A stretch of DNA of 64,000 nt. Origin: Alteromonas australica. Its GTDB lineage: Bacteria; Pseudomonadota; Gammaproteobacteria; Enterobacterales; Alteromonadaceae. The notes beneath the pieces were generated by a model. The model did no database searches and was not told the DNA's origin. It saw only the letters and a program-made list of their open reading frames with translations. The translations under genes were made by a program, and so were the position numbers. The stretch spans positions 2,852,001 through 2,916,000 of the forward strand of contig NZ_CP008849.1 in assembly GCF_000730385.1 (NCBI RefSeq), in the 5' to 3' direction. Within the stretch, counting starts at the first letter, position 1, and each line of letters begins with the position of its first letter. Of the stretch, positions 9,959 through 19,551 are shown piece after piece.

Positions 9959-10492
9959 TTAGAAGAAAAGCCCAGCTTCAAGCTGCGCTTCTTCACTCAT
10001 CATATCTCGTGACCATGCAGGGTCGAACACTAGCTCAACATTGACGTTTTTCACATGAGGCACCATGGCAACACGATACTCCACGTCACCGACCAGAACC
10101 GGCCCCATGCCACAACCCGGCGCGGTAAGCGTCATATCAATATTGACGTCACCGGATGCTTGATCAATATCGACTTTGTAGATAAGCCCCAATGAAACCA
10201 GGTTAATTGGAATCTCGGGGTCAAAAATGGTCTCTAAGGCATCCCACACTTGCTGTTCGCTAATGTTACCATCTTCTGGCGCATCAAAGGTTAACGTCAT
10301 CGCTTTGCGACCGATAGCGCCAGCGTCAGTACCGTCAATGCGGTACATATTGCCGCGCCAGGTTACCGTGTAGTTACCACCGAGCTCTTGGGTGATATTC
10401 ACAAACTCGCCTTCAGGGATAACAGTTGGGTTACCCGCTGGCACCAAACGCGCTTTACAATCGCGCTCGGTGGTCACCATTTTTTGTTTCAT
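9959..10492 (-). CDS. sufT: Fe-S assembly accessory protein SufT (DUF59/MIP18 family)
   Basis: SufT proteins help mature iron-sulfur proteins under high demand in other bacteria. The C-terminal part is a DUF59 domain with DPEIPINLVSLGLIYKV and the conserved cysteine in LTAPGCGMGP. The N-terminal part (ERDCKARLVPAGN) is the extension characteristic of SufT. The frame is open to a TTG at 10543 directly after the sufA stop. I prefer the ATG at 10492 because the homologous region begins there, but the longer form cannot be excluded. It lies between sufA and sufE. Confidence 0.88.
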   Translation of the reverse strand: MKQKMVTTERDCKARLVPAGNPTVIPEGEFVNITQELGGNYTVTWRGNMYRIDGTDAGAIGRKAMTLTFDAPEDGNISEQQVWDALETIFDPEIPINLVSLGLIYKVDIDQASGDVNIDMTLTAPGCGMGPVLVGDVEYRVAMVPHVKNVNVELVFDPAWSRDMMSEEAQLEAGLFF

Positions 10493-10543
10493 AAACGACT
10501 TAGTACTCTTTAATTCTACAACTGAAGTGCTTTTGCGTGGCAA

Positions 10544-10900
10544 TTAACCTACGTTAAAACTCTCGCCACACCCACATTCATCAACAACATTAGGGTTGTT
10601 GTACTTGATAATGCCGTTTACGCCTTCCATAACATAGTCAATTTCTGTGTTACGCAATAAATCGGTTGCATCTGCGGCAACCGCGACATTAACAAGGGGA
10701 GAAATTTCAATAATTTCATCATCTGCTTGGGCGCTGTCAGCGAAATCAAGCACGTAAGCATAGCCCGTACAGCCGCTTACTTTTGTTGATAAACGAATTA
10801 ACTGACCAGGCTTGTCTTTAAGCTTACTTTCGAAATGCTTAACGGCACTGTCAGTTAGCGTAATGAGTTTTGTACTAGGTACAAACGTTTCAACACTCAT
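10544..10900 (-). CDS. sufA: A-type Fe-S carrier SufA (HesB/IscA family)
   Basis: A-type carriers bind and deliver Fe-S clusters to targets. The 118 residues include the three conserved cysteines: one in STKVSGCTGYAY near residue 43, and the pair in the C-terminal DECGCGESF motif. The length fits the family. It is 9 nt after sufS and immediately followed by sufT. In E. coli sufA comes first in the operon; here it follows sufS, so gene order has been rearranged while content is kept. Confidence 0.93.
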   Translation of the reverse strand: MSVETFVPSTKLITLTDSAVKHFESKLKDKPGQLIRLSTKVSGCTGYAYVLDFADSAQADDEIIEISPLVNVAVAADATDLLRNTEIDYVMEGVNGIIKYNNPNVVDECGCGESFNVG

Positions 10901-10909
10901 AATGCCTCC

Positions 10910-12127
10910 TTAGGCCAACATCATTTTTGCTTTTTTAAGCGCAGCAAATAAGCTGTCTACTTCTTCAAGCGTATTGTAAATTGAAAACGACGCACGAGCG
11001 GTACCCGGTATGCCGAATCGCTTCATCAGTGGTTGCGCACAGTTATCACCTGTGCGAATAGCCACGCCTTGTCTATCTAAAATAAAGCCCACATCGGCTG
11101 GATGCGCACCTTCAAGCAAAAAGCTTAACACCCCAACCTTGTTTGGTGCTGTACCAATAATACGCATCCCTTCAAAGGCTTCAGCCTGCTCAGTGGCATA
11201 GGCCAGCAGCTTTTGCTCATGTTCGTGTAATGCGTTTACATCAAGGGCGCAAAACCAGTCAACTGCCGCCCCCATTCCGATAGCGCCGGCGATATTTGGG
11301 GTACCGGCTTCCAAGCGGTTAGGTAAAGGGCCCCACGTGGCTTCGTGATAGGTGACATCCTTGATCATCTCGCCACCAACCTGCCATACCGGCCAGGTTT
11401 CTAGGACCTCTTTTTTACCCCACAAGCAGCCAATGCCTGTTGGGCCGAAAAGCTTATGCCCTGAAAATGAGTAAAAGTCGCAGCCGATGTCTTGTACGTC
11501 TACGCCGCCATGGGCTATACCCTGCGCGCCATCTACCAAAACCCAGGCCCCAACTGCTTTGGCTTTTTGCGTTAGCAGTTTAATTGGGTTTACCGTTCCC
11601 AAGGCGTTTGACACGTGCGGGAAGGCGACCATTTTGGTGTTGCTTGAAAGCAGTCTGTCAAAGGCTTCTACGTCAAGCTCGCCAGTATCGAAAATAGGTA
11701 CAATGTTGAGCGTAGCGCCAGCACGACGACAGGCCTGTTGCCACGTAACCAAGTTTGCATGGTGCTCAAGCTCGGTGACCATCACTTCATCACCTTCACC
11801 GAGAAGCTGAGCTAGACCATTGGCTACGATGTTAATGGCCTCAGTGGTGCCCGACGTCCAAATAACTTCTTCGCGGGCGTTGGCATTAATGAAACTCGCG
11901 ACGCTGCTACGTGCATTTTCATATCGACGGGTGGCTTCATCAGACAAGTGATGAGCACCGCGATGCACGTTCGCGTTCGTGCCCGTATAAAAGTCTACCA
12001 ACGCGTCTATCACCGCTTGCGGTTTTTGCGTGGTCGCTGCGTTATCTAGGTAGACTAGCGGTTTGCCGTCTACCGTCTTTGATAAAATAGGAAACTGGGC
12101 ACGAAGTGCTGCAACGTCTAGGCTCAT
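10910..12127 (-). CDS. sufS: Cysteine desulfurase SufS (group II)
   Basis: PLP-dependent enzyme that takes sulfur from cysteine for Fe-S cluster building. The 405 residues match SufS. The PLP lysine is in SFSGHKLFGPTG near residue 225. The catalytic cysteine is in RTGDNCAQPLM near residue 363, within the short loop typical of SufS-type (SufE-dependent) desulfurases. The start overlaps the end of sufD by 4 nt (ATGA), indicating translational coupling. A second, IscS-type desulfurase is encoded at the head of the same locus. Confidence 0.97.
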   Translation of the reverse strand: MSLDVAALRAQFPILSKTVDGKPLVYLDNAATTQKPQAVIDALVDFYTGTNANVHRGAHHLSDEATRRYENARSSVASFINANAREEVIWTSGTTEAINIVANGLAQLLGEGDEVMVTELEHHANLVTWQQACRRAGATLNIVPIFDTGELDVEAFDRLLSSNTKMVAFPHVSNALGTVNPIKLLTQKAKAVGAWVLVDGAQGIAHGGVDVQDIGCDFYSFSGHKLFGPTGIGCLWGKKEVLETWPVWQVGGEMIKDVTYHEATWGPLPNRLEAGTPNIAGAIGMGAAVDWFCALDVNALHEHEQKLLAYATEQAEAFEGMRIIGTAPNKVGVLSFLLEGAHPADVGFILDRQGVAIRTGDNCAQPLMKRFGIPGTARASFSIYNTLEEVDSLFAALKKAKMMLA

Positions 12128-13380
12128 TTCACCTCCATTTGGGCGAAGCGTTCACTTAACAGTGGCGCAAGCCATTCACGGATTGCCCCATTTGGTACAT
12201 CGTTTATCAGCTCTTGAATGAAGCCGAAGTTAAGCATAACAAGAGCTTTACTACGCGGAATGCCACGAGTCAGCATGTAGTACAAGGCTTCTTCTTCAAT
12301 TTCAGCTACGGTTGCACCATGGGCACACTTTACGTCATCTGCGTAAATTTCAAGCTCAGGCTTGGTATTAATTACGCCGCGGCGTGACAATAACAAGTTG
12401 CGGTTGTTCAGTTCAGCCAGCGTTTTCTGTGCGTCGCGGTGAATATGAATACGACCGTTAAACACAGCGCGCGCTTTATCACCCACAATACCGCGCGCAT
12501 TTTCCTCGGTAGTACCGTTAGGCATAGCGTGCTCAATGGTAGAGTGCAGGTCGAACAACTCGCCTTCTGCCAACAAATAAACGGCATTCATTTTCGCGTC
12601 AGCAAATTCGCCCGCATGGTGAATGTCTACGTCTAAGCGCGACAGTTCGCTACCATAACCCACCATGGTGCTATTGAGCGTGGTGCGGTTATGTAGCTTG
12701 AAGTGGCTACCGCCTAGTTGCTTTGCTTTGCCAGTAAACATAGCGAAACGATAGTGCTCTAGATGAGCATCATCCGCCAAATCGTATTCAGCAAACGCCG
12801 TGGTTAAGCTTTCAGTATCACCAAAGCCTTGCTCGATAACAGTGGCGCTTGCGCCTTCTGCTACTTTTACTACCACGCGCGTGTGGGCATCTACATTTTG
12901 CGACGCCATGTTCACAATGCGCACTGGTGTGTCGATTTTCACGCCTGCTTCAACATTGATAAAAATACCATGTTGGCATAGCGCATCGTTCACCAAACCA
13001 AACATATGACGGCTAGGCTTAACTTTGCCATACACGCTGCTAATCGCTTGTTGCGTAGCAGCATCATCACTGTTTAGTGACGTAATACTCATGCCAGCTG
13101 GCACATCAAGGGTATTAACCTGTGTAACCAGCACGCCATCGACAAAAATAAGATCGATAGCATTTAAATTATCAATAGCCGGTACTGGCAAATTGTCAGC
13201 TTGAACGGCTTGCTTTGCTTCACGCTTTTCAATTGGCGTAAGCGGCGTAAAGCGCCAGCTTTCGTTTCTGCGCGCTGGCCAGCCGTCGGCTTTTAGTTGT
13301 GCTAAGGCCTGTTGACGCACGGGCGATAGATAATCGTCGCGCTGTGCTGTATCAATGACCTGTTCTAGCCATTGACTCAT
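12124..13380 (-). CDS. sufD: Fe-S scaffold complex subunit SufD
   Basis: SufD pairs with SufB and the ATPase SufC in the SufBC2D scaffold that builds Fe-S clusters. The 418 residues show an N-terminal helical region and the SufBD beta-helix core. The C-terminal signature includes CAHGATVAEIEEEALYYMLTRGI, where H and E residues form part of the SufB-SufD interface. It overlaps sufC and sufS by 4 nt each, so the whole set is translationally coupled. Confidence 0.96.
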   Translation of the reverse strand: MSQWLEQVIDTAQRDDYLSPVRQQALAQLKADGWPARRNESWRFTPLTPIEKREAKQAVQADNLPVPAIDNLNAIDLIFVDGVLVTQVNTLDVPAGMSITSLNSDDAATQQAISSVYGKVKPSRHMFGLVNDALCQHGIFINVEAGVKIDTPVRIVNMASQNVDAHTRVVVKVAEGASATVIEQGFGDTESLTTAFAEYDLADDAHLEHYRFAMFTGKAKQLGGSHFKLHNRTTLNSTMVGYGSELSRLDVDIHHAGEFADAKMNAVYLLAEGELFDLHSTIEHAMPNGTTEENARGIVGDKARAVFNGRIHIHRDAQKTLAELNNRNLLLSRRGVINTKPELEIYADDVKCAHGATVAEIEEEALYYMLTRGIPRSKALVMLNFGFIQELINDVPNGAIREWLAPLLSERFAQMEVK

Positions 13381-14138
13381 GCCTCGGCCTCCTCATACGC
13401 CTTACCTAGGAAAGCGTAACCACTCTTTTCAACTTCTAGTGCCAGTGAGGCATCACCACTTTTCACAATTTTACCGTCGGCAAGAATGTGTACAAAGTCA
13501 GGCTTGATGTAGTCGAGAAGACGCTGGTAGTGGGTAACAACAATGAAGCTACGCTCACCGTCGCGCTGGCTGTTTACGCCATCGGCAACCACTTGTAGTG
13601 CATCAACGTCAAGGCCTGAGTCTGATTCGTCCAGAATACAAAGCTTTGGCTCAAGCAAAATCATTTGCATGATTTCGTTACGCTTTTTCTCACCGCCGGA
13701 AAAACCTTCGTTAACGCCACGCTTTAAGAAATCCAGTGGAAGTTGAACTTGCTTACACGCGTCTTTCGCTTTTTTAAGGAACTCAGCTGCCGTCAGTGGC
13801 GCTTCGCCGCGTTCTTCACGCATGGCATTAACCGACTCTTTCATAAATTCCATGTTGCTTACGCCAGGAATTTCAACTGGGTACTGAAACGCTAAAAACA
13901 GGCCTTCTCGAGCGCGCTCTTCAACGTCAAGCTCAAGTAAGTCTTTACCGTTAAGCCTGGCTTCACCTTCACTCACTTCGTAGCCATCACGGCCAGATAG
14001 TACGTAACCTAGTGTACTTTTACCGGCACCGTTGGGGCCCATGATCGCGTGTACTTCACCAGGTTTAACTTCAAGGTTAAGACCTTTAATGATGTTTTTC
14101 TCTTCCACGCTGGCATGTAAATTCTTGATACTAAGCAT
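13377..14138 (-). CDS. sufC: Fe-S assembly ATPase SufC
   Basis: ABC-type ATPase that drives conformational change of the SufBC2D scaffold; it is cytosolic and not a transporter. The 253 residues contain Walker A GPNGAGKST near residue 35, the ABC signature FSGGEKKR near residue 150, Walker B with LCILDESDSGLD, and the H-loop VVTHYQRLL. The SDSGLD form is characteristic of SufC. It is 3 nt after sufB and overlaps sufD by 4 nt. Confidence 0.97.
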   Translation of the reverse strand: MLSIKNLHASVEEKNIIKGLNLEVKPGEVHAIMGPNGAGKSTLGYVLSGRDGYEVSEGEARLNGKDLLELDVEERAREGLFLAFQYPVEIPGVSNMEFMKESVNAMREERGEAPLTAAEFLKKAKDACKQVQLPLDFLKRGVNEGFSGGEKKRNEIMQMILLEPKLCILDESDSGLDVDALQVVADGVNSQRDGERSFIVVTHYQRLLDYIKPDFVHILADGKIVKSGDASLALEVEKSGYAFLGKAYEEAEA

Positions 14139-14141
14139 TGA

Positions 14142-15578
14142 TTACCCCACTGAACCTTCAAGACTAATTTCGAGCAGTTTGCCGGCTTCTACGGCAAATT
14201 CCATTGGTAGCTCTTTGAATACTTCTTTACAGAAACCGTTAACAATCATAGAAACGGCTTTCTCTGTGTCTAAGCCACGTTGCTGACACAAAAATAATTG
14301 TTCGTCGCTCACCTTCGATGTTGTCGCTTCGTGCTCAACAATGGCTGAAGGATTGCGGCTTTCGATATACGGGAATGTGTGTGCACCACACTTGTCGCCA
14401 ATCAGCAGCGAGTCGCACTCGGTAAAGTTACGTGCACCGTCTGCCCGCGGGCCCATTTGGACCAAACCGCGATAGGCATTGTTACTATTCCCCGCTGATA
14501 TACCTTTTGAAATGATGGTCGACTTGGTGTTTTTACCCACGTGAATCATCTTAGTACCGGTATCTGCCTGCTGACGGCCACGTGTTAGGGCTACTGAGTA
14601 GAACTCACCCACACTATTGTCGCCTTTAAGTACACAGCTTGGGTACTTCCACGTTACCGCAGAGCCCGTTTCAACCTGCGTCCAAGAGATTTTAGCGTTC
14701 GTGTGTGCAACACCGCGCTTGGTCACGAAGTTGTAAATACCGCCTTTACCGTTTTCATCGCCCGGGTACCAGTTTTGTACCGTCGAGTATTTGATTTGCG
14801 CATCGTCCATCGCAACCAGTTCAACCACAGCGGCGTGCAGCTGGTTTTCATCGCGCTGAGGTGCGGTACAGCCTTCTAGGTAGCTCACGTAGCTGCCTTC
14901 ATCGGCAACAATAAGCGTACGTTCGAACTGACCGGTGTTCATTTCGTTAATACGGAAATAGGTTGATAGCTCCATAGGGCAGCGGGTGCCTTTTGGAATA
15001 TAAACGAATGAACCGTCAGTAAATACTGCACTGTTTAGTGCCGCAAAGTAGTTGTCCGTGCGAGGAACCACAGAACCGATATATTTTTTCACAAGGTCTG
15101 GATACTTCTGAACCGCTTCAGAAATCGGGCAGAAAATTACCCCTGCGTCTTCCAACTTTTCGCGGAATGTCGTCACAACGGAAACCGAGTCGAATACCGC
15201 ATCTACAGCTACACCCGCCAGCATTTCTTGCTCATGAAGCGGAATACCAAGCTTTTCGTAGGTACGCAGTAACTCTGGGTCCACCTCGTCTAGCGACTGA
15301 GGCTTGTCTTTCATACTCTTTGGTGCCGAGTAGTAAGAAATGGACTGATAGTCGATTTTTGGATAATCCACATGCGCCCAGTCTGGCTCTTCCATTTCAA
15401 GCCATGCACGATACGACTTCAAGCGCCATTCAAGCATCCATTCAGGCTCGTTTTTCATTGCTGATATGCGGCGGATAACCGACTCGTCCAGGCCGCTTTC
15501 AAACGTTTCTGACTCGATTTCTGAATAGAAACCTGCATCGTACTTTCTTTCTAACGCCTGTTCGATCTGTTCACTCAT
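14142..15578 (-). CDS. sufB: Fe-S scaffold complex subunit SufB
   Basis: SufB is the main scaffold subunit on which clusters are assembled. The 478 residues include the SufB-specific N-terminal region and the beta-helix core with [20 protein letters not shown]. The conserved cysteine in [20 protein letters not shown] is near residue 405, the position of the sulfur-accepting residue in characterised SufB. It is the first gene after a promoter carrying an IscR type 1 site (15772-15804) and is followed by sufC, sufD, sufS, sufA, sufT and sufE. Confidence 0.97.
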   Translation of the reverse strand: MSEQIEQALERKYDAGFYSEIESETFESGLDESVIRRISAMKNEPEWMLEWRLKSYRAWLEMEEPDWAHVDYPKIDYQSISYYSAPKSMKDKPQSLDEVDPELLRTYEKLGIPLHEQEMLAGVAVDAVFDSVSVVTTFREKLEDAGVIFCPISEAVQKYPDLVKKYIGSVVPRTDNYFAALNSAVFTDGSFVYIPKGTRCPMELSTYFRINEMNTGQFERTLIVADEGSYVSYLEGCTAPQRDENQLHAAVVELVAMDDAQIKYSTVQNWYPGDENGKGGIYNFVTKRGVAHTNAKISWTQVETGSAVTWKYPSCVLKGDNSVGEFYSVALTRGRQQADTGTKMIHVGKNTKSTIISKGISAGNSNNAYRGLVQMGPRADGARNFTECDSLLIGDKCGAHTFPYIESRNPSAIVEHEATTSKVSDEQLFLCQQRGLDTEKAVSMIVNGFCKEVFKELPMEFAVEAGKLLEISLEGSVG

Positions 15579-15771
15579 GTTGGGATCTCACTTGTTTGCC
15601 TGCATTTGCTGCCACTAAATTCGTTACTTAACTGGTAAATAAATCACCCCACGGTCTTGATGATTTATGTCGTTTCTCTAGGTTTGCACCATTTAAACGC
15701 TGCGATTATCGCCATTAAATTCAGTGCAAACTGCCAGTTACATTGAGGGCAGCCTAAAAATTTGGTGCGGT

Positions 15772-15800
15772 AGTATATAATACCCGACTATTTCACTCAA
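15772..15800 (-). promoter_or_regulatory. Predicted sigma-70 promoter of the suf operon
   Basis: On the minus strand a -35 TTGAGT (15795-15800) and a -10 TATACT (15772-15777) are separated by exactly 17 nt, about 195 nt upstream of sufB. The 295-bp iscS-sufB gap holds nothing else recognisable. The IscR site overlaps the -35 and spacer, the geometry of a repressor-controlled promoter. Confidence 0.7.
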
Positions 15801-15804
15801 ATAT
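15780..15804 (-). promoter_or_regulatory. Predicted IscR type 1 binding site at the suf promoter
   Basis: On the minus strand the 25-bp sequence begins ATATTTGAGT and ends AGTCGGGTAT. Compared with the E. coli type 1 consensus (ATASYYGACT ... AGTCRRSTAT, five nt between halves), 23 of 25 positions agree by eye. It covers the -35 and spacer of the predicted suf promoter, so cluster-loaded IscR would be expected to repress suf when Fe-S supply is adequate. Confidence 0.72.
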
Positions 15805-15873
15805 TCAGCCGTTTATTTCTAGCCGCAATAGTTTAAATTTCACTTACATGTAAAACGCGCGAAAAGCAGCACC

Positions 15874-17052
15874 TTATGCGCTTACTGCTTGACGTAATCG
15901 CGTTGTCACATCTGTGACTTTCTGTACCACGTAGTCAATGTCCTGTTGGGTCGTAAAACGCCCCACACTAAAGCGAATACCAGCATGAGCTAACTCGTTG
16001 CTTCTGCCGATAGCTTTTAGTACATAAGACGGTTCCAAACTTGCCGATGTACATGCCGAGCCTGAGGATACAGCGATATCGTTCAACCCCATCATTAAGC
16101 TTTCGCCATCTACACCCGCAAAACTGACATTTAATATGCCGGGAACACGTTGTGTTTCATGACCGTTTAAAAAAACGTCATCTAACTGCTTTAATCCATT
16201 CCATAACGACTCTCGAAGAACTTTAATACGTTCTCCCTCTGCAGCCATATTCTGGTTTGCAAGGGCGATAGCTTCTCCCATTCCCACAATTTGATGGGTT
16301 GCAAGGGTGCCGGAACGCATACCACGCTCGTGGCCACCACCATGGATTTGTGCCACCAGATTTATCTTCGGGCGACGACGCACATAAAGCGCTCCCATGC
16401 CTTTGGGGCCGTATATCTTGTGCGCGGAAATAGACAGTAAGTCGATAGGCAGCGCTGATAAATCGATGGCGATTTTCCCCACGCTTTGCGCACCATCCAC
16501 GTGAAACAAGATGCCCTTTTCGCGACAAAGCGCGCCAATAGCTTGAATATCTTGAATAACCCCAAGTTCGTTGTTCACATGCATAACCGACACTAGGATG
16601 GTGTCGTCACGCAGTGCACTTTCAAGCTCTGCGACACTTATCAAACCGTCTTTTTGCACGTTTAAGTAGGTTACTTCAAACCCTTGGCCTTCAAGGAATT
16701 CACAGGTATCTAACACCGCTTTATGTTCGGTGTTTACCGTAATAATATGTTTGCCTTTGTTTTCTTTCCCTTGACCATAACCTTGCGCGACACCTTTAAT
16801 AGCAAGGTTATTTGATTCTGTGGCACCAGACGTAAAAACGATTTCTCGAGGGTCACAGTTAAGCGCATCACTTATCTGGTTTCTTGCCACGTCTACGGCC
16901 TCTTCAGCCATCCAGCCAAAGCGGTAGCTGCGAGATGCTGGATTACCAAAGTTGCCATCTAACGTTAGGCACTTTGCCATTGCATCAGCCACTAACGGGT
17001 CGACAGGTGTCGTCGCTGCATAGTCGAGATAAATGGGCGTTGATAAAGCCAT
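15874..17052 (-). CDS. iscS: Cysteine desulfurase IscS (group I)
   Basis: PLP-dependent desulfurase that feeds sulfur to Fe-S clusters and to tRNA thiolation. The 392 residues contain the PLP lysine in [16 protein letters not shown] near residue 205. The active-site cysteine is in the long flexible loop [17 protein letters not shown] near residue 328, the hallmark of group I IscS/NifS enzymes. It follows iscR by 18 nt, as in canonical isc operons. iscU, hscBA and fdx do not follow; sufB comes next after a 295-nt gap. It may serve tRNA sulfur modification as well as the SUF scaffold. Confidence 0.93.
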   Translation of the reverse strand: MALSTPIYLDYAATTPVDPLVADAMAKCLTLDGNFGNPASRSYRFGWMAEEAVDVARNQISDALNCDPREIVFTSGATESNNLAIKGVAQGYGQGKENKGKHIITVNTEHKAVLDTCEFLEGQGFEVTYLNVQKDGLISVAELESALRDDTILVSVMHVNNELGVIQDIQAIGALCREKGILFHVDGAQSVGKIAIDLSALPIDLLSISAHKIYGPKGMGALYVRRRPKINLVAQIHGGGHERGMRSGTLATHQIVGMGEAIALANQNMAAEGERIKVLRESLWNGLKQLDDVFLNGHETQRVPGILNVSFAGVDGESLMMGLNDIAVSSGSACTSASLEPSYVLKAIGRSNELAHAGIRFSVGRFTTQQDIDYVVQKVTDVTTRLRQAVSA

Positions 17053-17070
17053 GTGTCTCTTAATACCTAT

Positions 17071-17556
17071 CTATAATTGAATACTAACTTCAATGTCGTT
17101 GGTAATATTGCGCAAAGAGGCGTTATTGTCTTGACGCCCTGCTACTTCTTGTACGTCGCGCTTCGCCATTAGCTCACCAAGAGTGATTGAATTTAAAAAT
17201 ACAGAAATACGATCGCTTAAGTCTTGCCATAAACTGTGTGTAAGACAACGATCGCCGCCTTGGCAATCTGCCTGCCCTTGGCAACGCGTTGCATCAATAG
17301 ATTCATCTACCGCACGTATTACCTCACCTATCGCGATTTCACTTGCCTGACGGCCTAGCAAATAACCACCACCTGGGCCGCGAACACTGTCTACTAGCTG
17401 TTCTTTGCGCAAACGTGAAAAAAGCTGCTCAAGGTAAGATAAAGAAATTTCTTGTCGTTCTGATATATCGGCAAGAGGCACTGGACCGCGCTTAGAATGC
17501 AAAGCCACATCAAGCATCGCGGTAACTGCATAGCGCCCTTTAGAAGTAAGTTTCAT
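17071..17556 (-). CDS. iscR: Fe-S sensing Rrf2-family regulator IscR
   Basis: IscR is a [2Fe-2S]-binding repressor/activator of Fe-S assembly genes. The 161 residues start at an ATG at 17556 with a GGGAGAA ribosome site and the classic [18 protein letters not shown]. An N-terminal winged helix is followed by the three cluster cysteines spaced C-X5-C-X5-C ([14 protein letters not shown]) near residues 92-104 and the ligand histidine in THSLW. The frame is open further upstream, but that region is the promoter with its own IscR sites. It follows cysE and heads iscS and the suf genes. Confidence 0.96.
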   Translation of the reverse strand: MKLTSKGRYAVTAMLDVALHSKRGPVPLADISERQEISLSYLEQLFSRLRKEQLVDSVRGPGGGYLLGRQASEIAIGEVIRAVDESIDATRCQGQADCQGGDRCLTHSLWQDLSDRISVFLNSITLGELMAKRDVQEVAGRQDNNASLRNITNDIEVSIQL

Positions 17557-17594
17557 TGAATTCTCCCGCCGTTTTTTGATGCAGGAATTTTCAC

Positions 17595-17619
17595 ATACCT
17601 GACTAAAATGGTCAAGTAT
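17595..17619 (-). promoter_or_regulatory. IscR type 1 binding site before iscR (proximal)
   Basis: On the minus strand the 25-bp site starts ATACTTGACC and ends AGTCAGGTAT. It matches the E. coli type 1 IscR consensus at 24 of 25 positions by eye. It lies 39 nt upstream of the iscR start codon, consistent with negative autoregulation by cluster-loaded IscR. Confidence 0.82.
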
Positions 17620-17644
17620 AAGACCCAGTAAATTAGTCAAGTAT
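17620..17644 (-). promoter_or_regulatory. Second, degenerate IscR site before iscR (distal)
   Basis: Directly abuts the proximal site. On the minus strand the first half, ATACTTGACT, is perfect for a type 1 site, while the second half (ACTGGGTCTT) departs at several positions. Tandem sites are also known before E. coli iscR. The TTGACT inside it could double as a -35 hexamer. Confidence 0.5.
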
Positions 17645-17677
17645 TATTGATTAAGTTAATCGTTTTCGCTGAACAAG

Positions 17678-18502
17678 CTAAATAGCTGGGTCAAAAGAGG
17701 AATGTGCCCTTTCCCTTTCTTGTCTTTCTGTCAGGTCAAACCCACTGTCTGCAAAGTCTTCAGCACTAATATTGTGAAGGTTATCAGTACATACATCGCC
17801 GCCCAGAGACTGAATAACTTTACACATTTCCTCTACTTTGGTGTCCATTTGATGCATGTGTTCAAGCATTATACCCATGGCGTTTGCCACTGGATCTGGG
17901 TTGTCAGGGGCAACCGCGTAAGCGTCGAAGCCATATTTCTCAGCAATTTTATCTCGGTTTGGGTTCACCGTTGTATTTTCACTTTGCTGTTTTGAAATAA
18001 TAATTCGACCTGGGATGCCCACTGCGGTCGCACCGTCTGGAATGTCTTTCACGACCACAGAGTTAGACCCTACTTTGGCGTTTTCGCCAATAATGATAGG
18101 CCCCAAAACTTTCGCTCCTGCGCCCACCACTGCGCCTTTCTTAAGCGTTGGGTGACGCTTACCTGCTTTCCAGCTGGTTCCGCCCAGGGTCACGCCATGG
18201 TAAAGCGTAACATCATCGCCAATTTCGGCGGTTTCACCAATGACCACGCCCATGCCATGGTCAATAAATACCCGCCTACCCATTGTTGCACCTGGGTGGA
18301 TTTCTATGCCCGTCAACCAGCGGCTAAAGGTTGATAATGTGCGCGCCAACCATTTCCACTCGGCTTTCCACAATTTGTGGCTAATACGGTGTAGCCACAC
18401 CGCGTGGAGGCCTGGATAATTGGTTAGCACTTCAAACGTATTTCGCGCCGCAGGGTCGCGATGAAAAACCCCTTGAATATCATCTTTAATACGGGCAAAC
18501 AT
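17678..18502 (-). CDS. cysE: Serine O-acetyltransferase CysE
   Basis: CysE acetylates serine with acetyl-CoA, the first committed step of cysteine synthesis. The 274 residues start with a short helical region (about 60 residues). A left-handed beta-helix of hexapeptide repeats follows, with the catalytic stretch [16 protein letters not shown] and the acetyl-CoA site GVTLGGTSW. The polar C-terminal tail after about residue 180 is longer than in E. coli CysE. It is 5 nt after trmJ and upstream of iscR, so cysteine supply is encoded next to the enzymes that consume it for Fe-S clusters. Confidence 0.94.
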   Translation of the reverse strand: MFARIKDDIQGVFHRDPAARNTFEVLTNYPGLHAVWLHRISHKLWKAEWKWLARTLSTFSRWLTGIEIHPGATMGRRVFIDHGMGVVIGETAEIGDDVTLYHGVTLGGTSWKAGKRHPTLKKGAVVGAGAKVLGPIIIGENAKVGSNSVVVKDIPDGATAVGIPGRIIISKQQSENTTVNPNRDKIAEKYGFDAYAVAPDNPDPVANAMGIMLEHMHQMDTKVEEMCKVIQSLGGDVCTDNLHNISAEDFADSGFDLTERQERERAHSSFDPAI

Positions 18503-18507
18503 GTGAC

Positions 18508-19293
18508 TTACTCTTGCGATTCTTTTAGCGCATCTTCATTCATCGGCGCATCTACCCCGTCACTTTGACTTGGGCCTGTTGATTTAACTGATTTATCAAT
18601 TGACGCTAAAATTCCGCGCAATATATTTAACTCTTGCGATTCTGGACGTGCGCGGTTAAACAAACGACGAAGCTTCGTCATCACCACACCAGGGTGACTT
18701 CTACGAATAAAAGACGTACTTTCCAACGTGGTTTCTAAATGCGTATAGAAACGCTCTAAATCTTCGTTTAATGGGTACTCTTCTTCTACGCTTGGGTAAA
18801 TTTCGCGATTGAGATAGGCCATGCGGATTTCGTAGCACAGGGTTTGAACCGCTGCGGCTAGATTAAGCGAACTATATTCAGGGTTTGCCGGAATGCACAT
18901 GTGAAAGTGACACTGCTGCAACTCTTCATTAGTTAAGCCACTATTTTCTCGGCCAAATACCAATGCCACAGGATATTTTTCTACTTCTTGGACGAGCTTT
19001 TCTCCGCAGTCGCGGGGACCCAGCATAGGCCATGAATGCGTGCGAGAACGGGCTGACGTGCCAACCACCAATCCGCAATCTTTTACGGCTTCTTCTAACG
19101 TATCCACAATTTTAGCGTTCGCGAGTACATCCCCTGCCCCTGCGGCTAGAGCGCTGGCTTGGCCATCAGGTTCATTCACCGGATTGACCAAATAGAGGCT
19201 ACTGAGTCCCATGGTTTTCATGGCACGGGCGGTTGAACCAATGTTCCCCGTGTGGGATGTATTAACTAAAATGATGCGAATATTTTCTAACAT
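18508..19293 (-). CDS. trmJ: tRNA (cytidine/uridine-2'-O-)-methyltransferase TrmJ
   Basis: SPOUT-family enzyme that 2'-O-methylates position 32 of tRNA. The 261 residues open [28 protein letters not shown], the N-terminal SpoU signature. The SAM-binding knot motif is [15 protein letters not shown] near residue 135, then [17 protein letters not shown]. trmJ lies next to suhB (divergent) and upstream of the isc/suf genes, a conserved arrangement in gammaproteobacteria. It probably heads the trmJ-cysE transcript. Confidence 0.95.
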   Translation of the reverse strand: MLENIRIILVNTSHTGNIGSTARAMKTMGLSSLYLVNPVNEPDGQASALAAGAGDVLANAKIVDTLEEAVKDCGLVVGTSARSRTHSWPMLGPRDCGEKLVQEVEKYPVALVFGRENSGLTNEELQQCHFHMCIPANPEYSSLNLAAAVQTLCYEIRMAYLNREIYPSVEEEYPLNEDLERFYTHLETTLESTSFIRRSHPGVVMTKLRRLFNRARPESQELNILRGILASIDKSVKSTGPSQSDGVDAPMNEDALKESQE

Positions 19294-19551
19294 GGGGGAT
19301 GATACCTAATTACCGTTCTGCGTTCGCCAATGTAGCCTTGCTCTACCCTAGCGTCTTTATGCAATCTTATTGCTAAGATTGGTCGCGAGTGTACCATAGC
19401 GGCGTGATAGATGGCTATTCACCCTCTTGTTCTGGGAATTCATTTGCATCGCGCATAGATTCTGGTAGACTCCGCCCGTTTTCGAAAATAACTAGCTATT
19501 TTTTGTACAGCTTGGTTATTTCATTGATCTTTTACAATTGGTGGTTTATCT

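Noticed and set aside
15038..15478. Open frame of 146 codons on the plus strand
   Set aside because: Antisense to sufB; no recognisable domain.
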